Virus record (IMG/VR): IMGVR_UViG_3300029258_004337
Coordinates: 1-64,000 of that record
From: a virus
Length of the DNA: 64,000 bases
Strand: one strand, 5' to 3'
The notes under the pieces are model-generated. The model saw only the letters and a program-made list of their open reading frames with translations, made no database searches and had not been told where the DNA came from. Positions 34,589 to 43,089 of the stretch are shown piece by piece; positions within the stretch are counted from its first letter, which is position 1, and each line of letters starts with the position of its first letter. A program made the position numbers and the translations under genes.

Positions 34589-35707
34589 TCAGCCTCCTGT
34601 TCTCGCGTGTCGTGCGCCGTCAAGGACGACGCTGGTGGGTGTTGCTGCGTTCTCGATTGCGTAGGTGAGCTGGTCCTTGGCCAGGTCGTCTGGTGCGGTG
34701 CCGACGGGACTGTCGGGCGGGTACTTGCCGATGAGGGCGGACGCTCCCTTGCGCTGCAGCCACAGAGCAATCTGTACTGCGTCACATGGACGGGTTCTGT
34801 CCGCTTCCCGGAACTGCTTGTTCAGGAGCAGCTTCGCCCTCTTCTTCATCTGGTCGGGGTCGGGGAACTGCTTCCCCGGCTCGTAGTCGAGCAGGACAAC
34901 GAAGGGACCCCCGAGCTCCAGGAGGACGGCCATCTGCTCGCGCGTCATGAGCGAGCCTTGAAGGCCGACCGAGTACTGGAAGTCCAGGTGCCGCATCCAG
35001 AGGGTCGACTTGTACCCCTCCGTGATGACGACAGGAATCGGAACCTCTCCGTCCAGCCTCTTATGCGACCGAAGTCCCCAGAACGTATGAGCCCCGTACA
35101 GGTGCGCCTTGTTGCGGGGGACGTAGTCCTCCTTGTACTGCCTCAGCGCCCCCTCCGGCCTGTTCCTGTGAGGCTCCGCTGGCCTGGCGTCGTACACCTT
35201 GTACTTGGGCACCTGGTCGGCGAGGGCGGCACGTCCACTGACCCCCACCAGGTTCCCCTCCTTGTCCCGGATCCCGAACGTGATGCGCTGCCGCGCCACG
35301 TCGAACCCGACGTCGTACCGCTCGAGCAGCTGCTCAGGGAACCCTGCTTCGAGCAGCGCCACCGGGCAGTTGTGGAACTCGGCCAGCACGTAGTCGGGGA
35401 GGATGTCGTTCCGGGCCACTGCCGCGGCCTGCTTGCGCTTGAGCTGGATCACCTCGGAGGGCGCGCTGTCGCGGACCTCCTGCGAGATGCTCTTCGCTCG
35501 GCCGACGTCCATGCCCTTGGACGTGAGGAACTTGTACAGCGAGCCGTGGTCATCGCACGACCAGCAGCCGTAGTACCCCGTGTCCTTGTGGAAGTGGAAG
35601 GAGCGCTTGCTCTTGCGTGGGCAAGGGCAGGTGCCTCGGTAGTGGGTGTCGCCGCTCTCCTGGATGTTCTCGACGTACGGACGGTACAGTTCGAGCGGTT
35701 CACTCAT
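34589..35707 (-). CDS. DnaG-type primase (CHC2 zinc finger and TOPRIM)
   Basis: This is a 372-residue protein. The zinc-binding domain is at residues 22-55: C27-P-C29, then F-H-F-H, then G-C48-W-S-C51, the CHC2 pattern of bacterial and phage primases. The TOPRIM domain begins with V-I-T-E230-G-Y-K-S and has V-V-L-L-D274-Y-E276-P-G, where E230 and the D-x-E pair bind metal. The linking region contains the R-I-T-F-G-I-R-D core strands. It lacks a helicase domain and lies immediately downstream of the DnaB-like gene, with which it overlaps by 4 nt, so primase and helicase are made together. Confidence 0.85.
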   Translation of the reverse strand: MSEPLELYRPYVENIQESGDTHYRGTCPCPRKSKRSFHFHKDTGYYGCWSCDDHGSLYKFLTSKGMDVGRAKSISQEVRDSAPSEVIQLKRKQAAAVARNDILPDYVLAEFHNCPVALLEAGFPEQLLERYDVGFDVARQRITFGIRDKEGNLVGVSGRAALADQVPKYKVYDARPAEPHRNRPEGALRQYKEDYVPRNKAHLYGAHTFWGLRSHKRLDGEVPIPVVITEGYKSTLWMRHLDFQYSVGLQGSLMTREQMAVLLELGGPFVVLLDYEPGKQFPDPDQMKKRAKLLLNKQFREADRTRPCDAVQIALWLQRKGASALIGKYPPDSPVGTAPDDLAKDQLTYAIENAATPTSVVLDGARHARTGG

Positions 35708-37056
35708 GAGCGCCTCGCACTTGTGGCGAACGATGCCGCCGAGATCTTGGCCTTCACCCCGGACCCTTCGACCTTGGGCTTGCCCTTCTTCGCTTCGTCT
35801 TCGCCTTGCGTGAGGACGTCGAAGTCCTTCACCCAGGTCGCGTTCTCCTCGATCATGTGGCCGAAGCCGTTGCAGATGGAGCCGCTCATCGTCAGGCCCA
35901 GGAACTTCCTGGCATGACGGCCTGCAACCAAGATGAGGGCGATGCGGTTGTGGTACTCGTCGTTGACCACGCGGAACATGTAGTCGAGGCGGCGGGCGAT
36001 GTGCTTGGAGTGCGCAGCGTCCTGCGTGCTCCGGCCTTGCAGCTTCGCCTCATCGGCGTTGGTGTGGCCGACCGCGATGATGGGGATGTCCTTCTGCTTG
36101 GAGTAGGACGCCAGGTGGTCGGCGGCCTTGGCCACGAAGGCGTGGTCCTTCCCAGCGTTGGACTTCGCGCCCGCCATCGCGTCGTCGGCGAGCGCCTTCA
36201 TGTAGTCGTGGATGATGATGTGCGGACGGTGCTGCTCCATCTTCGCTTGGACGCCGGTGATGCCCTCCTCGACGTTCGTGAAGAGGATGCGGCCGCGCGA
36301 CTTGAAGCCCTGGATCACGAGGCGGAGGCGGTGCTCCTCCTGCGGCGTGATCTTGCCTTCGGTGATGCAGCGCCCGTAGTCGAGCTGGGCGCGCATGCAG
36401 TAGAGGCGGAGGCTGAACTCCTGGTTGCTCATCTCTCGGTTGTGCACCGAGAGCCGGAGCCCCAGGTCCTCGAAGAAGTCGATGAGGAAGGTGAGCAGCC
36501 AGGACTTCTTGCTCTTCTCGGGGCCGTAGATGTAGACGAAGTGTCCGCCGCAGAGGCCTGGCGTGTGCCTGTTGAACAGGTCCCACGGCCAGGGGTACCC
36601 CAGCAGGCCGCCCGTCTCCTTGACCTTCTGGATGAGGGTCATCACCTCGTCGATGTTGTCGCCCGCGAGCAGGTCGGTGTCCTCCTGCTGGTGCCGTGCC
36701 GCGATGTCGGACACGTTCGACATGAGCAGCTGTTTGGCCGCCCAGGGGTCTTGCATCGCGAGCTCGGCCACCTTCCGTGCCGTGTCGTCCAGCTCGTGAG
36801 CCAGCAGCAGGCTCTTGATGTTGTGGACGATGGCGGGCAGCCCGTCCGACGTCACGTCGTGCTCGTACCCCGGGAAGTGGTCCTGGAAGTACCGGACGCT
36901 CGGCACCTCATGGAACTTGGCGTAGTGCGCGTGGAGGAAGTCCCAGTACGCCTTGGCCTCTTCGTTCAGCATGTCGGAGGTGAGGCCAAGCTGGATGACG
37001 TCTTGCAGGTTGCGGTTCTCGATGACGTGGGAGATCAACGCCATGTCGTAGTTCAT
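35704..37056 (-). CDS. DnaB-like replicative helicase
   Basis: This is a 450-residue protein; the ATG at 37056 follows GAGG. The N-terminal 120 residues are helical as in DnaB. The RecA-fold domain begins with G-L-C-G-G-H-F-V-Y-I-Y-G, and its P-loop reads GPEKSKKS at 178-185, with Lys where the second Gly of GxxxxGK[ST] normally stands. The Walker B region is H-I-I-I-H-D-Y-M, and A-V-G-H-T-N fits the next conserved strand. It unwinds DNA at the fork. The missing P-loop Gly is unusual but the surrounding fold motifs are intact. The stop overlaps the primase start. Confidence 0.8.
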   Translation of the reverse strand: MNYDMALISHVIENRNLQDVIQLGLTSDMLNEEAKAYWDFLHAHYAKFHEVPSVRYFQDHFPGYEHDVTSDGLPAIVHNIKSLLLAHELDDTARKVAELAMQDPWAAKQLLMSNVSDIAARHQQEDTDLLAGDNIDEVMTLIQKVKETGGLLGYPWPWDLFNRHTPGLCGGHFVYIYGPEKSKKSWLLTFLIDFFEDLGLRLSVHNREMSNQEFSLRLYCMRAQLDYGRCITEGKITPQEEHRLRLVIQGFKSRGRILFTNVEEGITGVQAKMEQHRPHIIIHDYMKALADDAMAGAKSNAGKDHAFVAKAADHLASYSKQKDIPIIAVGHTNADEAKLQGRSTQDAAHSKHIARRLDYMFRVVNDEYHNRIALILVAGRHARKFLGLTMSGSICNGFGHMIEENATWVKDFDVLTQGEDEAKKGKPKVEGSGVKAKISAASFATSARRS

Positions 37057-37072
37057 GAGGGCCTCGGAGCGT

Positions 37073-37369
37073 CTAGGAGTTCGGCCCGAACGAGCGGGGT
37101 CCGTTCTCTGGGGGCAGTTGGATGTCGAAGGGAGAGGCTTCGGACGGCTGTGCCGAGCCCCCCAGGAACTCGACAAAGTCGCCCTCGATGCTCTCCCGAA
37201 GCTGGGTCAGCAGGGACACGGTCTCTTCGGAGAAGCCAGCCAGCCTGGTCTCCCCCACGTGGGCGCCGTTGCTCGCGTACAGGTGGAGGGTCGCGGCCAA
37301 CCCGGTCGTCGACCCCTCCACCTTGACGCAGACGCACCGGACGATGCCGCCCGCGGGTACGTCCTTCAT
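37073..37369 (-). CDS. Small unknown protein, 98 residues
   Basis: GGAGGTGGTGG leads directly into the ATG. The protein has strands R-C-V-C-V-K-V-E-G and A-T-L-H-L-Y-A, and a Pro-rich C terminus. No motif is recognised. It overlaps the upstream gene by 4 nt and sits just upstream of the DnaB-like helicase gene in the operon. Confidence 0.5.
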   Translation of the reverse strand: MKDVPAGGIVRCVCVKVEGSTTGLAATLHLYASNGAHVGETRLAGFSEETVSLLTQLRESIEGDFVEFLGGSAQPSEASPFDIQLPPENGPRSFGPNS

Positions 37370-37707
37370 CCACCACCTCCGTTCCCGAAGGTGATGGGGC
37401 CGCCCTCGAAGTACTTGTTGATCATGTCGTCGAGCTCCTGGGGGAGCCGCTCATCGACCAACGCGCTGGCACGGTCCATGGCCCGGTGGATGGCCTCGGT
37501 GGAGGTACCACACGGAACCTCCACCGCCACCACCACATCCGCCTTCTCGCGCCCGAAGCCGGACGACCAGCCGATCTTGCGGGAGATGGTGACGCGCGCG
37601 GCTCCGGGCTTCGCGCCCTCGGGGTCGGGCATCAGGGCACGGGTCTTCATGTCGCGCTGCTGGCCCCCGCGCCGGTCGGCCTCGGCGATGACGGTCTCCT
37701 CAGACAT
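37366..37707 (-). CDS. Small unknown protein, 113 residues
   Basis: The middle part (K-I-G-W-S-S-G-F-G-R-E-K followed by V-V-V-A-V-E-V-P-C-G-T) suggests a beta sheet, followed by an amphipathic helix. A Gly-rich C terminus (GNGGGG) could be a flexible tail. No known family is seen. It overlaps its upstream neighbour by 8 nt and its downstream neighbour by 4 nt, so it is translated with the replication genes. Confidence 0.5.
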   Translation of the reverse strand: MSEETVIAEADRRGGQQRDMKTRALMPDPEGAKPGAARVTISRKIGWSSGFGREKADVVVAVEVPCGTSTEAIHRAMDRASALVDERLPQELDDMINKYFEGGPITFGNGGGG

Positions 37708-38362
37708 CGGAACCGTCCCCGTCCGCGACGGCGAACTTGATGCTGGGGTTGCGCTTGAAGGTCTCCTTGCGGTGGGCCTTCAACAGCTCGCGCACGTCCT
37801 CGGGCGTCTCGTCGTCCTCGAGCAGGCGGTCGGCGAGGCCCTCGTTGATGACCAGGCGGAACAGCCGATCGCCGTCCACCTCGACGTCCTTGAGGTCGGG
37901 CCGGGCTTCCAGCACCTCCTCGCCGGCGTAGGTGACCGCGACCTTGTTGGTGCGGGACCGCGCGACGCGGAAGCCGTGCGACTTGAACTCGTAGGCGCCC
38001 TTGCGCTCCGAGAACGTCTGCCGGAGCAGGAACTGCTTGATCTCGTCGTCGATGTCCGCGAGGTCGGTGTCGACGCCGTCGATGTACTCGAACGCCTGCT
38101 GGTTGATCTCGCGCAGCCGCTTCTCGGCCGCCTCGGCCTTCGCGGTGTTGTCGGTCACGGCCTTGACTGCGTCCTGCAGCTTGCGCTTCACGGCGGCGAG
38201 CTCGTCGTCGTCGGAGTCCTGCACGTCGAAGGCGTACTCGACGAGGAGGTCGCGCTCCTCGCTCTTGAGCTTCTTCGCCTTGAGGCGCTCGAGGAGGGCC
38301 GCCTCGATCTCGTCGGCGGTGTAGTTGTCACGGGTGAGGTCGAGCTTGATCTTGTAGGTCAC
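37700..38362 (-). CDS. Coiled-coil protein, possible Gam-like nuclease inhibitor
   Basis: This is a 220-residue protein with a long charged helix from about 60 to 115 (heptad-like L/A spacing), then a beta segment Y-E-F-K-S-H-G-F-R-V-A-R-S and a helical C terminus. Coiled coil followed by a short sheet is the layout of Mu Gam-like end-protection proteins, but sequence support is weak. The ATG overlaps the uracil-DNA glycosylase stop (ATGA). Confidence 0.4.
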   Translation of the reverse strand: MTYKIKLDLTRDNYTADEIEAALLERLKAKKLKSEERDLLVEYAFDVQDSDDDELAAVKRKLQDAVKAVTDNTAKAEAAEKRLREINQQAFEYIDGVDTDLADIDDEIKQFLLRQTFSERKGAYEFKSHGFRVARSRTNKVAVTYAGEEVLEARPDLKDVEVDGDRLFRLVINEGLADRLLEDDETPEDVRELLKAHRKETFKRNPSIKFAVADGDGSDV

Positions 38363-39084
38363 GAAGTGCCTCCGCGGTCGGGGTGTGGGGTGCCGTAGTT
38401 CATGAACGCGTGCTGGTCGGCGACCGAGAACGCGCGGTGGAAGGTGAGGAAGGTGTGGTGCATGTCGGAGCCGGGCGCGTAGAAGCGGTCCTCGCCCATG
38501 TCCCGGAACTGCTTCAGCAGGTACCCGGGGTGGAAGGTGGCGTAGGCGGTCCGCTTCACCGGTACGAAGTGGCCGGGCGTCTCAGCCCAGAGCATCGGCA
38601 GCGTCTTGTCGCGAGCGACCTGCAGCAGCGTCCGCTTGCAGCCGGTGAGCGTCTTCATCGCGGCCTGGCCCATCGTGATGATGACGTAGGGGTCCACGAT
38701 GTCGATGAGGGAGTGGAGCCGCGCCTGGCAGAGTCGGATCTCCTCCTTCGTGGGTGCGCGGTCGAGGTTGGGCCTGTCCTCGGCAGTGGGGCGGCACGAG
38801 ACGAGCGTGGTGATGAAGACCTCGTCGCGGCTGCTGTTGATGCCCTCCAGGAGCGGGTTGATGATGGCCGTACCGTCCTCGTCGATCATCGGACGCCCGG
38901 TGGTGTCCGAGTAGTAGCCGGGGCTCTCGCCCACGATCATGACGCGCGCGCCGGGGTTGCCTTCCCCCAGCACGACGTTCATGCGCCGCCGCCCGGTAGG
39001 CCGGGCCAGCGGGCAGCGCTCGCAGTCTCGGTAGGCGTCGTGCAGCCTCCCGAGGAGCAGGTTCTTGTCTTCTGGTGACCTCAT
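38359..39084 (-). CDS. Family 4 uracil-DNA glycosylase
   Basis: This is a 241-residue protein; GAGGAGGA precedes the ATG. The N-terminal C21-x2-C24-P-L-A motif, C97 in V-S-C-R-P and C119 in R-L-C-Q match the four cysteines of the 4Fe-4S family. The active-site strand is G-E-S-P-G, followed by G-R-P-M-I, and the late motif is H185-P-G-Y-L-L. The enzyme removes uracil from DNA after cytosine deamination or dUTP incorporation. Its presence argues that the phage genome is not made of uracil-DNA. It is transcribed with helicase, primase and polymerase genes. Confidence 0.85.
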   Translation of the reverse strand: MRSPEDKNLLLGRLHDAYRDCERCPLARPTGRRRMNVVLGEGNPGARVMIVGESPGYYSDTTGRPMIDEDGTAIINPLLEGINSSRDEVFITTLVSCRPTAEDRPNLDRAPTKEEIRLCQARLHSLIDIVDPYVIITMGQAAMKTLTGCKRTLLQVARDKTLPMLWAETPGHFVPVKRTAYATFHPGYLLKQFRDMGEDRFYAPGSDMHHTFLTFHRAFSVADQHAFMNYGTPHPDRGGTS

Positions 39085-39094
39085 GGGGTCCTCC

Positions 39095-40480
39095 TCATGC
39101 GTCGATGATGCGGAAGGGGATGTTCCAGCTGGTGAAGGAAGCCTGCATCCGGGCAGCCCAGCGGCGGCAGCGCTTGATCTTGTCGTCGAAGATGATGATG
39201 ACCACCGGGTCGGGCTTCCCTTCCACGGCGCGCTGGATGCGGCCCATGATCTGCTGCAGGGCGTTGCGGTTCTTCATGGCCACCGAGATGACCACGACGG
39301 AGAGCATCGGCTTGTCGAGACCCTCGATGCCGAGCTCCTCGATGGCGAGCAGGAGCTTGCAGTTGTCGACGAGCTCGGGCCGGTCCTTCTGCTTCACGCC
39401 GGCGTGGATGACCGAGACGTTGTCTCCCTTCCACTTGTGCGACAGATCTGTCAGGTGGTCACGGCTCGGGGTGAGGACCATGACCTCGTGGTCGTCGCTG
39501 AGCGCGAGGTTCACGTACTTCTCGATGACGCGATCTCGGGCCGGGTCGCGGAGAAGTGCCGTGTGGAACTTCCCGATGTTGAACTCGCCGCGCTTGTCCT
39601 TGGAGGCGTCCTCCTGATCGCCCGTGAGCTCCTGCCCCGTACGGACGAAGAACACGCCAGGCGTCAGGTCCTGCTCGAGGTCCCGGTAGAGCTGGGGGCC
39701 GATGTGGGCCGAGTAGAGGCCCTCCAGACCATCGGTGCGGTCGGGAGTCGCGGTCAGGCCCCACCGCACGCCGTGGCACAGGTCCGCCGCGAGGTTGAAC
39801 TTCTCGGCCGCCATGTGGTGGACCTCGTCGTAGACCACGGTCCCGAAGTGCCACCGCAGCTCTTCGGGCAAGCGCCCGGCCTCGATGGCCTGCCACAGCG
39901 TCTGGATGGACGCGATGCAGAACGGCTTCCCCTCCCAGTCCAGGGTGCCGTCGCCGATCATCCCGATGTGCTCCTCATCGATGTTCGTGTGCTCGAGGAG
40001 CCGCTCCTTCCACTGCCCCAGCAGGGAGCCGTTGTGGGCCACGAACATCGCCGCGTACCCCACGCTGAGGGCCGCGTGGATGCCGATGACGGTCTTGCCT
40101 CCGCCGCACTTCAGGACTCCGACGCCGTCGCCGCCCTCGACGAGGGCCTTCCACATGGCGACCTGGTTGGTCTTCCCCTCCCCGAACTCGAGGCCTCGCC
40201 GCAGCTCGTGAGTGGGCTTCACCCACCCGGGGATGCGGAAGAACTCGGGCGGGTCGTCGAAGACGATCTCGCAGCCGAGCTCGTCCAGGTCCTCGACCGG
40301 GATGTAGTGCCGCGGCACCACCAGGTGATGCTGCGTCTCGGTGAACGCCTCGAACAGCGAGGAGCTCTTCTTCGTCTGGAACGAGAGGGAGCCCTTCACG
40401 GCCTCCTCTCCCACGTGGCTCTTGGGGAGCCAGAGGCTCGCCCCGCGGTAGGCCACGCCCGCCTTCTTGCTTCGGTTCAT
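39095..40480 (-). CDS. SF2 DEAD/DEAH-type helicase (UvsW-like)
   Basis: This is a 461-residue protein. Conserved SF2 motifs occur in order: motif I K124-C-G-G-G-K-T130, motif II D218-E-V-H221, motif III T-A-T-P at 243-246, and the late Q-I-M-G-R-I-Q-R motif VI near residue 415. The N-terminal 90 residues are a separate domain, as in T4 UvsW and phage recombination helicases. Such helicases move branches and resolve D-loops and R-loops. It follows a small regulator gene (4-nt overlap) and precedes the glycosylase gene. Confidence 0.85.
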   Translation of the reverse strand: MNRSKKAGVAYRGASLWLPKSHVGEEAVKGSLSFQTKKSSSLFEAFTETQHHLVVPRHYIPVEDLDELGCEIVFDDPPEFFRIPGWVKPTHELRRGLEFGEGKTNQVAMWKALVEGGDGVGVLKCGGGKTVIGIHAALSVGYAAMFVAHNGSLLGQWKERLLEHTNIDEEHIGMIGDGTLDWEGKPFCIASIQTLWQAIEAGRLPEELRWHFGTVVYDEVHHMAAEKFNLAADLCHGVRWGLTATPDRTDGLEGLYSAHIGPQLYRDLEQDLTPGVFFVRTGQELTGDQEDASKDKRGEFNIGKFHTALLRDPARDRVIEKYVNLALSDDHEVMVLTPSRDHLTDLSHKWKGDNVSVIHAGVKQKDRPELVDNCKLLLAIEELGIEGLDKPMLSVVVISVAMKNRNALQQIMGRIQRAVEGKPDPVVIIIFDDKIKRCRRWAARMQASFTSWNIPFRIIDA

Positions 40481-40884
40481 CGTCGATCTCGCCTATCGCA
40501 GAGAGGTAGCTGTTCCAGCACCGAAGAGACTGCGTCCTCTGCGGCTTGGCCGGTCAGACCGGCAGCGTGGATGCTCGCCCGGATGTAGGTCTCGGGTGAG
40601 CGGGAGTTGACGTGCACGTCGAGTCCACCAAGACGTGCGCGAGCGAACGCCACCAAGGCCTCGGCCCTCCACTGACCGCGGATACCCAGGACGTCCAGGA
40701 GGTGCAGGTAGGTGGGGACATCCGGTGTCCGGTAGGCGGATTCGTAGCCTCGGATGGCTCTCCCGGTACGTCCCACGAGGGCTCCAACCTCGTCGAAGGA
40801 CAGTCCGAGCTTCCCGCGTCGTCGGCGCAAGATGGAGGCCCACTGCGGTCGGCCCTTGCGGAGCTTGCGGAGGTAGACCTTCAC
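40477..40884 (-). CDS. Xre/Cro-type helix-turn-helix regulator
   Basis: This is a 135-residue protein; the GTG at 40884 overlaps the upstream stop (GTGA). Residues 15-68 form an Xre-like HTH: R-R-R-R-G-K-L-G-L-S-F-D-E-V-G-A-L-V, G-R-T-G-R-A-I-R-G-Y-E-S and T-Y-L-H-L-L-D-V-L-G-I. The C-terminal half is helical and carries Y-I-R-A-S-I-H-A-A-G. It is the second gene of the leftward operon, a natural place for an early regulator controlling the divergent region at 41256-41338. Confidence 0.7.
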   Translation of the reverse strand: MKVYLRKLRKGRPQWASILRRRRGKLGLSFDEVGALVGRTGRAIRGYESAYRTPDVPTYLHLLDVLGIRGQWRAEALVAFARARLGGLDVHVNSRSPETYIRASIHAAGLTGQAAEDAVSSVLEQLPLCDRRDRR

Positions 40885-41255
40885 TGCGGCCGGTCCCAGT
40901 GGTGCTTGGGCACGAACCGGCGACGAGTGAAGTACAGCGCCAGCTCGGAGAACGCTCCGACGAGCGCGGCCTCGAGTGCTCGCAGGCCCATGTCGGCCGC
41001 GATCTGCCAGAACGTCGGAGGTCTCCACTCCTCGATGGTTCCGTCTGGTCGGTTCTGGACGTAGGCGTACGGCCGGTCCGTCGGGTCGCCGGTCGCCGTC
41101 TTCGCGGGGTCGGTCTTCCGGCCCACGACGGCTTCTCGGCTGCTCGACGGGGCGGTCGGCGCCCGGTACGAAGGGCTTGACCCCTTCTTCGTTCCCCAGG
41201 AAGGAGACCCGCCGCCGGACTTGGCTTCGAGCTCCTCCCACAAGTTCTTCCCCAT
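40881..41255 (-). CDS. First gene of the leftward operon, unknown
   Basis: This is a 124-residue protein. I chose the ATG at 41255 because AGGAGG lies 5-6 nt upstream; a GTG two codons earlier overlaps that site. The N-terminal half is Ser/Pro/Lys-rich and probably disordered. The C-terminal half has an Ala/Leu-rich helix (L-R-A-L-E-A-A-L-V-G-A-F) followed by a basic end, perhaps membrane-associated. No family is recognised. Confidence 0.5.
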   Translation of the reverse strand: MGKNLWEELEAKSGGGSPSWGTKKGSSPSYRAPTAPSSSREAVVGRKTDPAKTATGDPTDRPYAYVQNRPDGTIEEWRPPTFWQIAADMGLRALEAALVGAFSELALYFTRRRFVPKHHWDRPQ

Positions 41256-41338
41256 GCACACCTCCTGGCAAGCGCGGAAATGCCTGCCTACGTGTTACTT
41301 ATGCGACGATTGTGCCCACCTCCTTCGTCGGAGCTCCG
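41256..41338. promoter_or_regulatory. Divergent control region
   Basis: This 83-bp gap separates the leftward replication genes from the rightward head genes and should hold at least one promoter for each. It contains CTTATGCGACG (41299-41309, also at 3610-3620) and ATTGTGC (41309-41315). On the - strand it reads GCACAAT followed by GTCGCATAAG. GCACAAT also occurs on the - strand at 63364-63370, upstream of the gene at 62992. No standard -35/-10 pair is evident on either strand. Confidence 0.4.
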
Positions 41339-42424
41339 ATGACCCTGCAGCCTGCGACCCTCGATGTGTTCGACGACGGCGGTGCCCTCCTCAAGGAGCA
41401 CTTCCCCGACCCCTCCACCCTTCCGGACGTCGTGAAGACGGCCGAGGCCACGGAGCGGGAGGGTCACCAGGACGCCGACTTCGCTGTCGTCCTCACGGAC
41501 GGACGCGAGAGGGAGCCGCGCTTCCTCATGTCCAGTCCCGGCCACACCGCGCTGTCGGTGATGTACTTCGGGGAGACGCACGGAGACCTTCCCCCCGAGG
41601 CGGAGAAGGTGGCTGCCGCTCGGCTGGCGTACTCCTGCCGGCGGTACGGCCTCGGCGTCCCTGCACTCCTGGACGATCTCCGCGACACGGAGAATCACGG
41701 AACCCCCTACGTGATGCTGGAGGGTGGCCAGGAGGTGACCAAGGTCGCGGAGGCCCCGGGGGAGGAGAGCTACGCCCTCGGCGAGCGCTTCCCCCTCTCG
41801 TCGGCCCAGGAGATCAAGGCGGCCGTCCACTACTTCGACGACAACGCCGTCCGCATGGACCCCGAGGACCGGCACGAGTTCGCGTTCAACGTCGCCCAGG
41901 CGGCGGAAGACGCCGGCATGCGAGTGCCCGAGTCGCTGGAGAAGAGCGCGGGACGGGACCTCAACCCGTCCTGGCAGTCCCACTTCCTGACCCGCAGGCA
42001 CATCCTCGAGGAGCGTGAGGCGCCGGTCGAGCACGTGCAGGCCCTCGAGAAGATCGCCTCCGTCGCCGGCGACGTCGCCCCGCTCGAGCTCGCACAGGGC
42101 CTGGCCCACTTCGACCGGCGCACCGGGCTCTCCGAGTCCTGGGGACGCGAGCTGTTCGATGCCTACGACTCCTGCATGACGAAGGTCGCCAAGGTCGAGC
42201 GCATCGATCTGGCCACGCAGAAGGAGTACCGAGCAGGAGTTCCCGAGCAGGAGTTCATCGACGCGGCGGCCAACAGCAGCGTCATGGTCCGGATCCGGGA
42301 CATGTTCGGCAGCGACTTCGCGGACAAGTTCTCTCGCGACCCGGTGGCGACCTACAAGTCCGCGCCTCCCCGCCTCTCCACCATCCTCGGTCGCATCGTC
42401 ATGGGATGGGGTGTCGGGGGATGA
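41339..42424 (+). CDS. Head-region protein with repeated K-x-A motifs
   Basis: This is a 361-residue protein; GGAG precedes the ATG by 8 nt. It has no known enzyme motif. It contains repeated short motifs of the form hydrophobic-x-Lys-x-Ala: V-V-K-T-A at 31-35, A-E-K-V-A at 88-92, V-T-K-V-A at 133-137, L-E-K-S-A at 200-204, L-E-K-I-A at 236-240 and M-T-K-V-A at 280-284, with two looser copies (Lys160, Lys340). Spacing between the six is 36-67 residues. The conserved-looking block D-P-E-D-R-H-E-F-A-F-N-V lies at 174-185. The same motif recurs 13 times in the protein at 56194. It is the first gene of the head module, coupled to the next by ATGA. Confidence 0.6.
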   Translation: MTLQPATLDVFDDGGALLKEHFPDPSTLPDVVKTAEATEREGHQDADFAVVLTDGREREPRFLMSSPGHTALSVMYFGETHGDLPPEAEKVAAARLAYSCRRYGLGVPALLDDLRDTENHGTPYVMLEGGQEVTKVAEAPGEESYALGERFPLSSAQEIKAAVHYFDDNAVRMDPEDRHEFAFNVAQAAEDAGMRVPESLEKSAGRDLNPSWQSHFLTRRHILEEREAPVEHVQALEKIASVAGDVAPLELAQGLAHFDRRTGLSESWGRELFDAYDSCMTKVAKVERIDLATQKEYRAGVPEQEFIDAAANSSVMVRIRDMFGSDFADKFSRDPVATYKSAPPRLSTILGRIVMGWGVGG

Positions 42425-43089
42425 CGGCATCCGCGCCACTTCTGCGCGCGCCGGGGCCGTTCGATGACGAGGCAGGCACCCACCTCCTCGTTCTTCATCG
42501 CCTGCTCCTGGCGCACCTGGGACCGTCCTACAGGGACCTCGACTCTGCGGCTCTGCGGGAGGAGATCACCGAGCGCTTCGGAGGCCTCGGCGACGTCGCG
42601 TGGAACCGCGTGCAGGCAGGGCGCCTCCTGGCCACCAACGACATGGCGTGGGAGGAGTGGGGCGTGTTCGAGAAGGTGGTCTCTGCCGTCGCCGGCGAGA
42701 TGCCAGACTTCGCCTACATGCAGCCGCCCGAGGCCGAGGACGTGGCCCGGACGCTCCTGACCATGGCCGAACTCGCCCAGCCCGACTTCCACTACGACGT
42801 GGTGGCCTACATCGGCGCGGCCTGCCTGCACGACGGTCTGTGGTACCTCGAGGCCCCACTGGACATCTCGCGGCCGGTCATCACCGAGTACGTGGAGGAC
42901 AAGAAGCTGGACCTCCCCTTCGACCAGGTGCGTCACCTCCTGGCTTCGCGGAGCCGGCCCTTCGCCAACCCGGACAGTCCCGCCGAGGTACAGTTGAACG
43001 AGGTGTTGGCCGTGCGGGAGGACCTCGCCGAGTTCCGCCAGGAGCTCATGGACCAGGCGGTGCACCTGCGGAGACCACGAAATGGGTAG
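42421..43089 (+). CDS. Head-region protein upstream of portal
   Basis: This is a 222-residue protein; the ATG at 42421 overlaps the upstream stop (ATGA), which I prefer to a start 15 nt earlier. It is mainly helical, with segments L-L-V-L-H-R-L-L-L-A-H-L and Y-D-V-V-A-Y-I-G-A-A-C-L. It has no Cys pairs or nucleotide-binding motif. The 3' end overlaps the portal gene by 8 nt. An adaptor, scaffold or packaging accessory role is possible, but no direct evidence was found. Confidence 0.55.
   Translation: MTASAPLLRAPGPFDDEAGTHLLVLHRLLLAHLGPSYRDLDSAALREEITERFGGLGDVAWNRVQAGRLLATNDMAWEEWGVFEKVVSAVAGEMPDFAYMQPPEAEDVARTLLTMAELAQPDFHYDVVAYIGAACLHDGLWYLEAPLDISRPVITEYVEDKKLDLPFDQVRHLLASRSRPFANPDSPAEVQLNEVLAVREDLAEFRQELMDQAVHLRRPRNG

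Noticed and set aside
38359-39084. Uracil-DNA glycosylase as a sign of a uracil-substituted genome
   Set aside because: Phages with uracil-DNA usually encode a glycosylase inhibitor; an active family 4 enzyme would harm such a genome.
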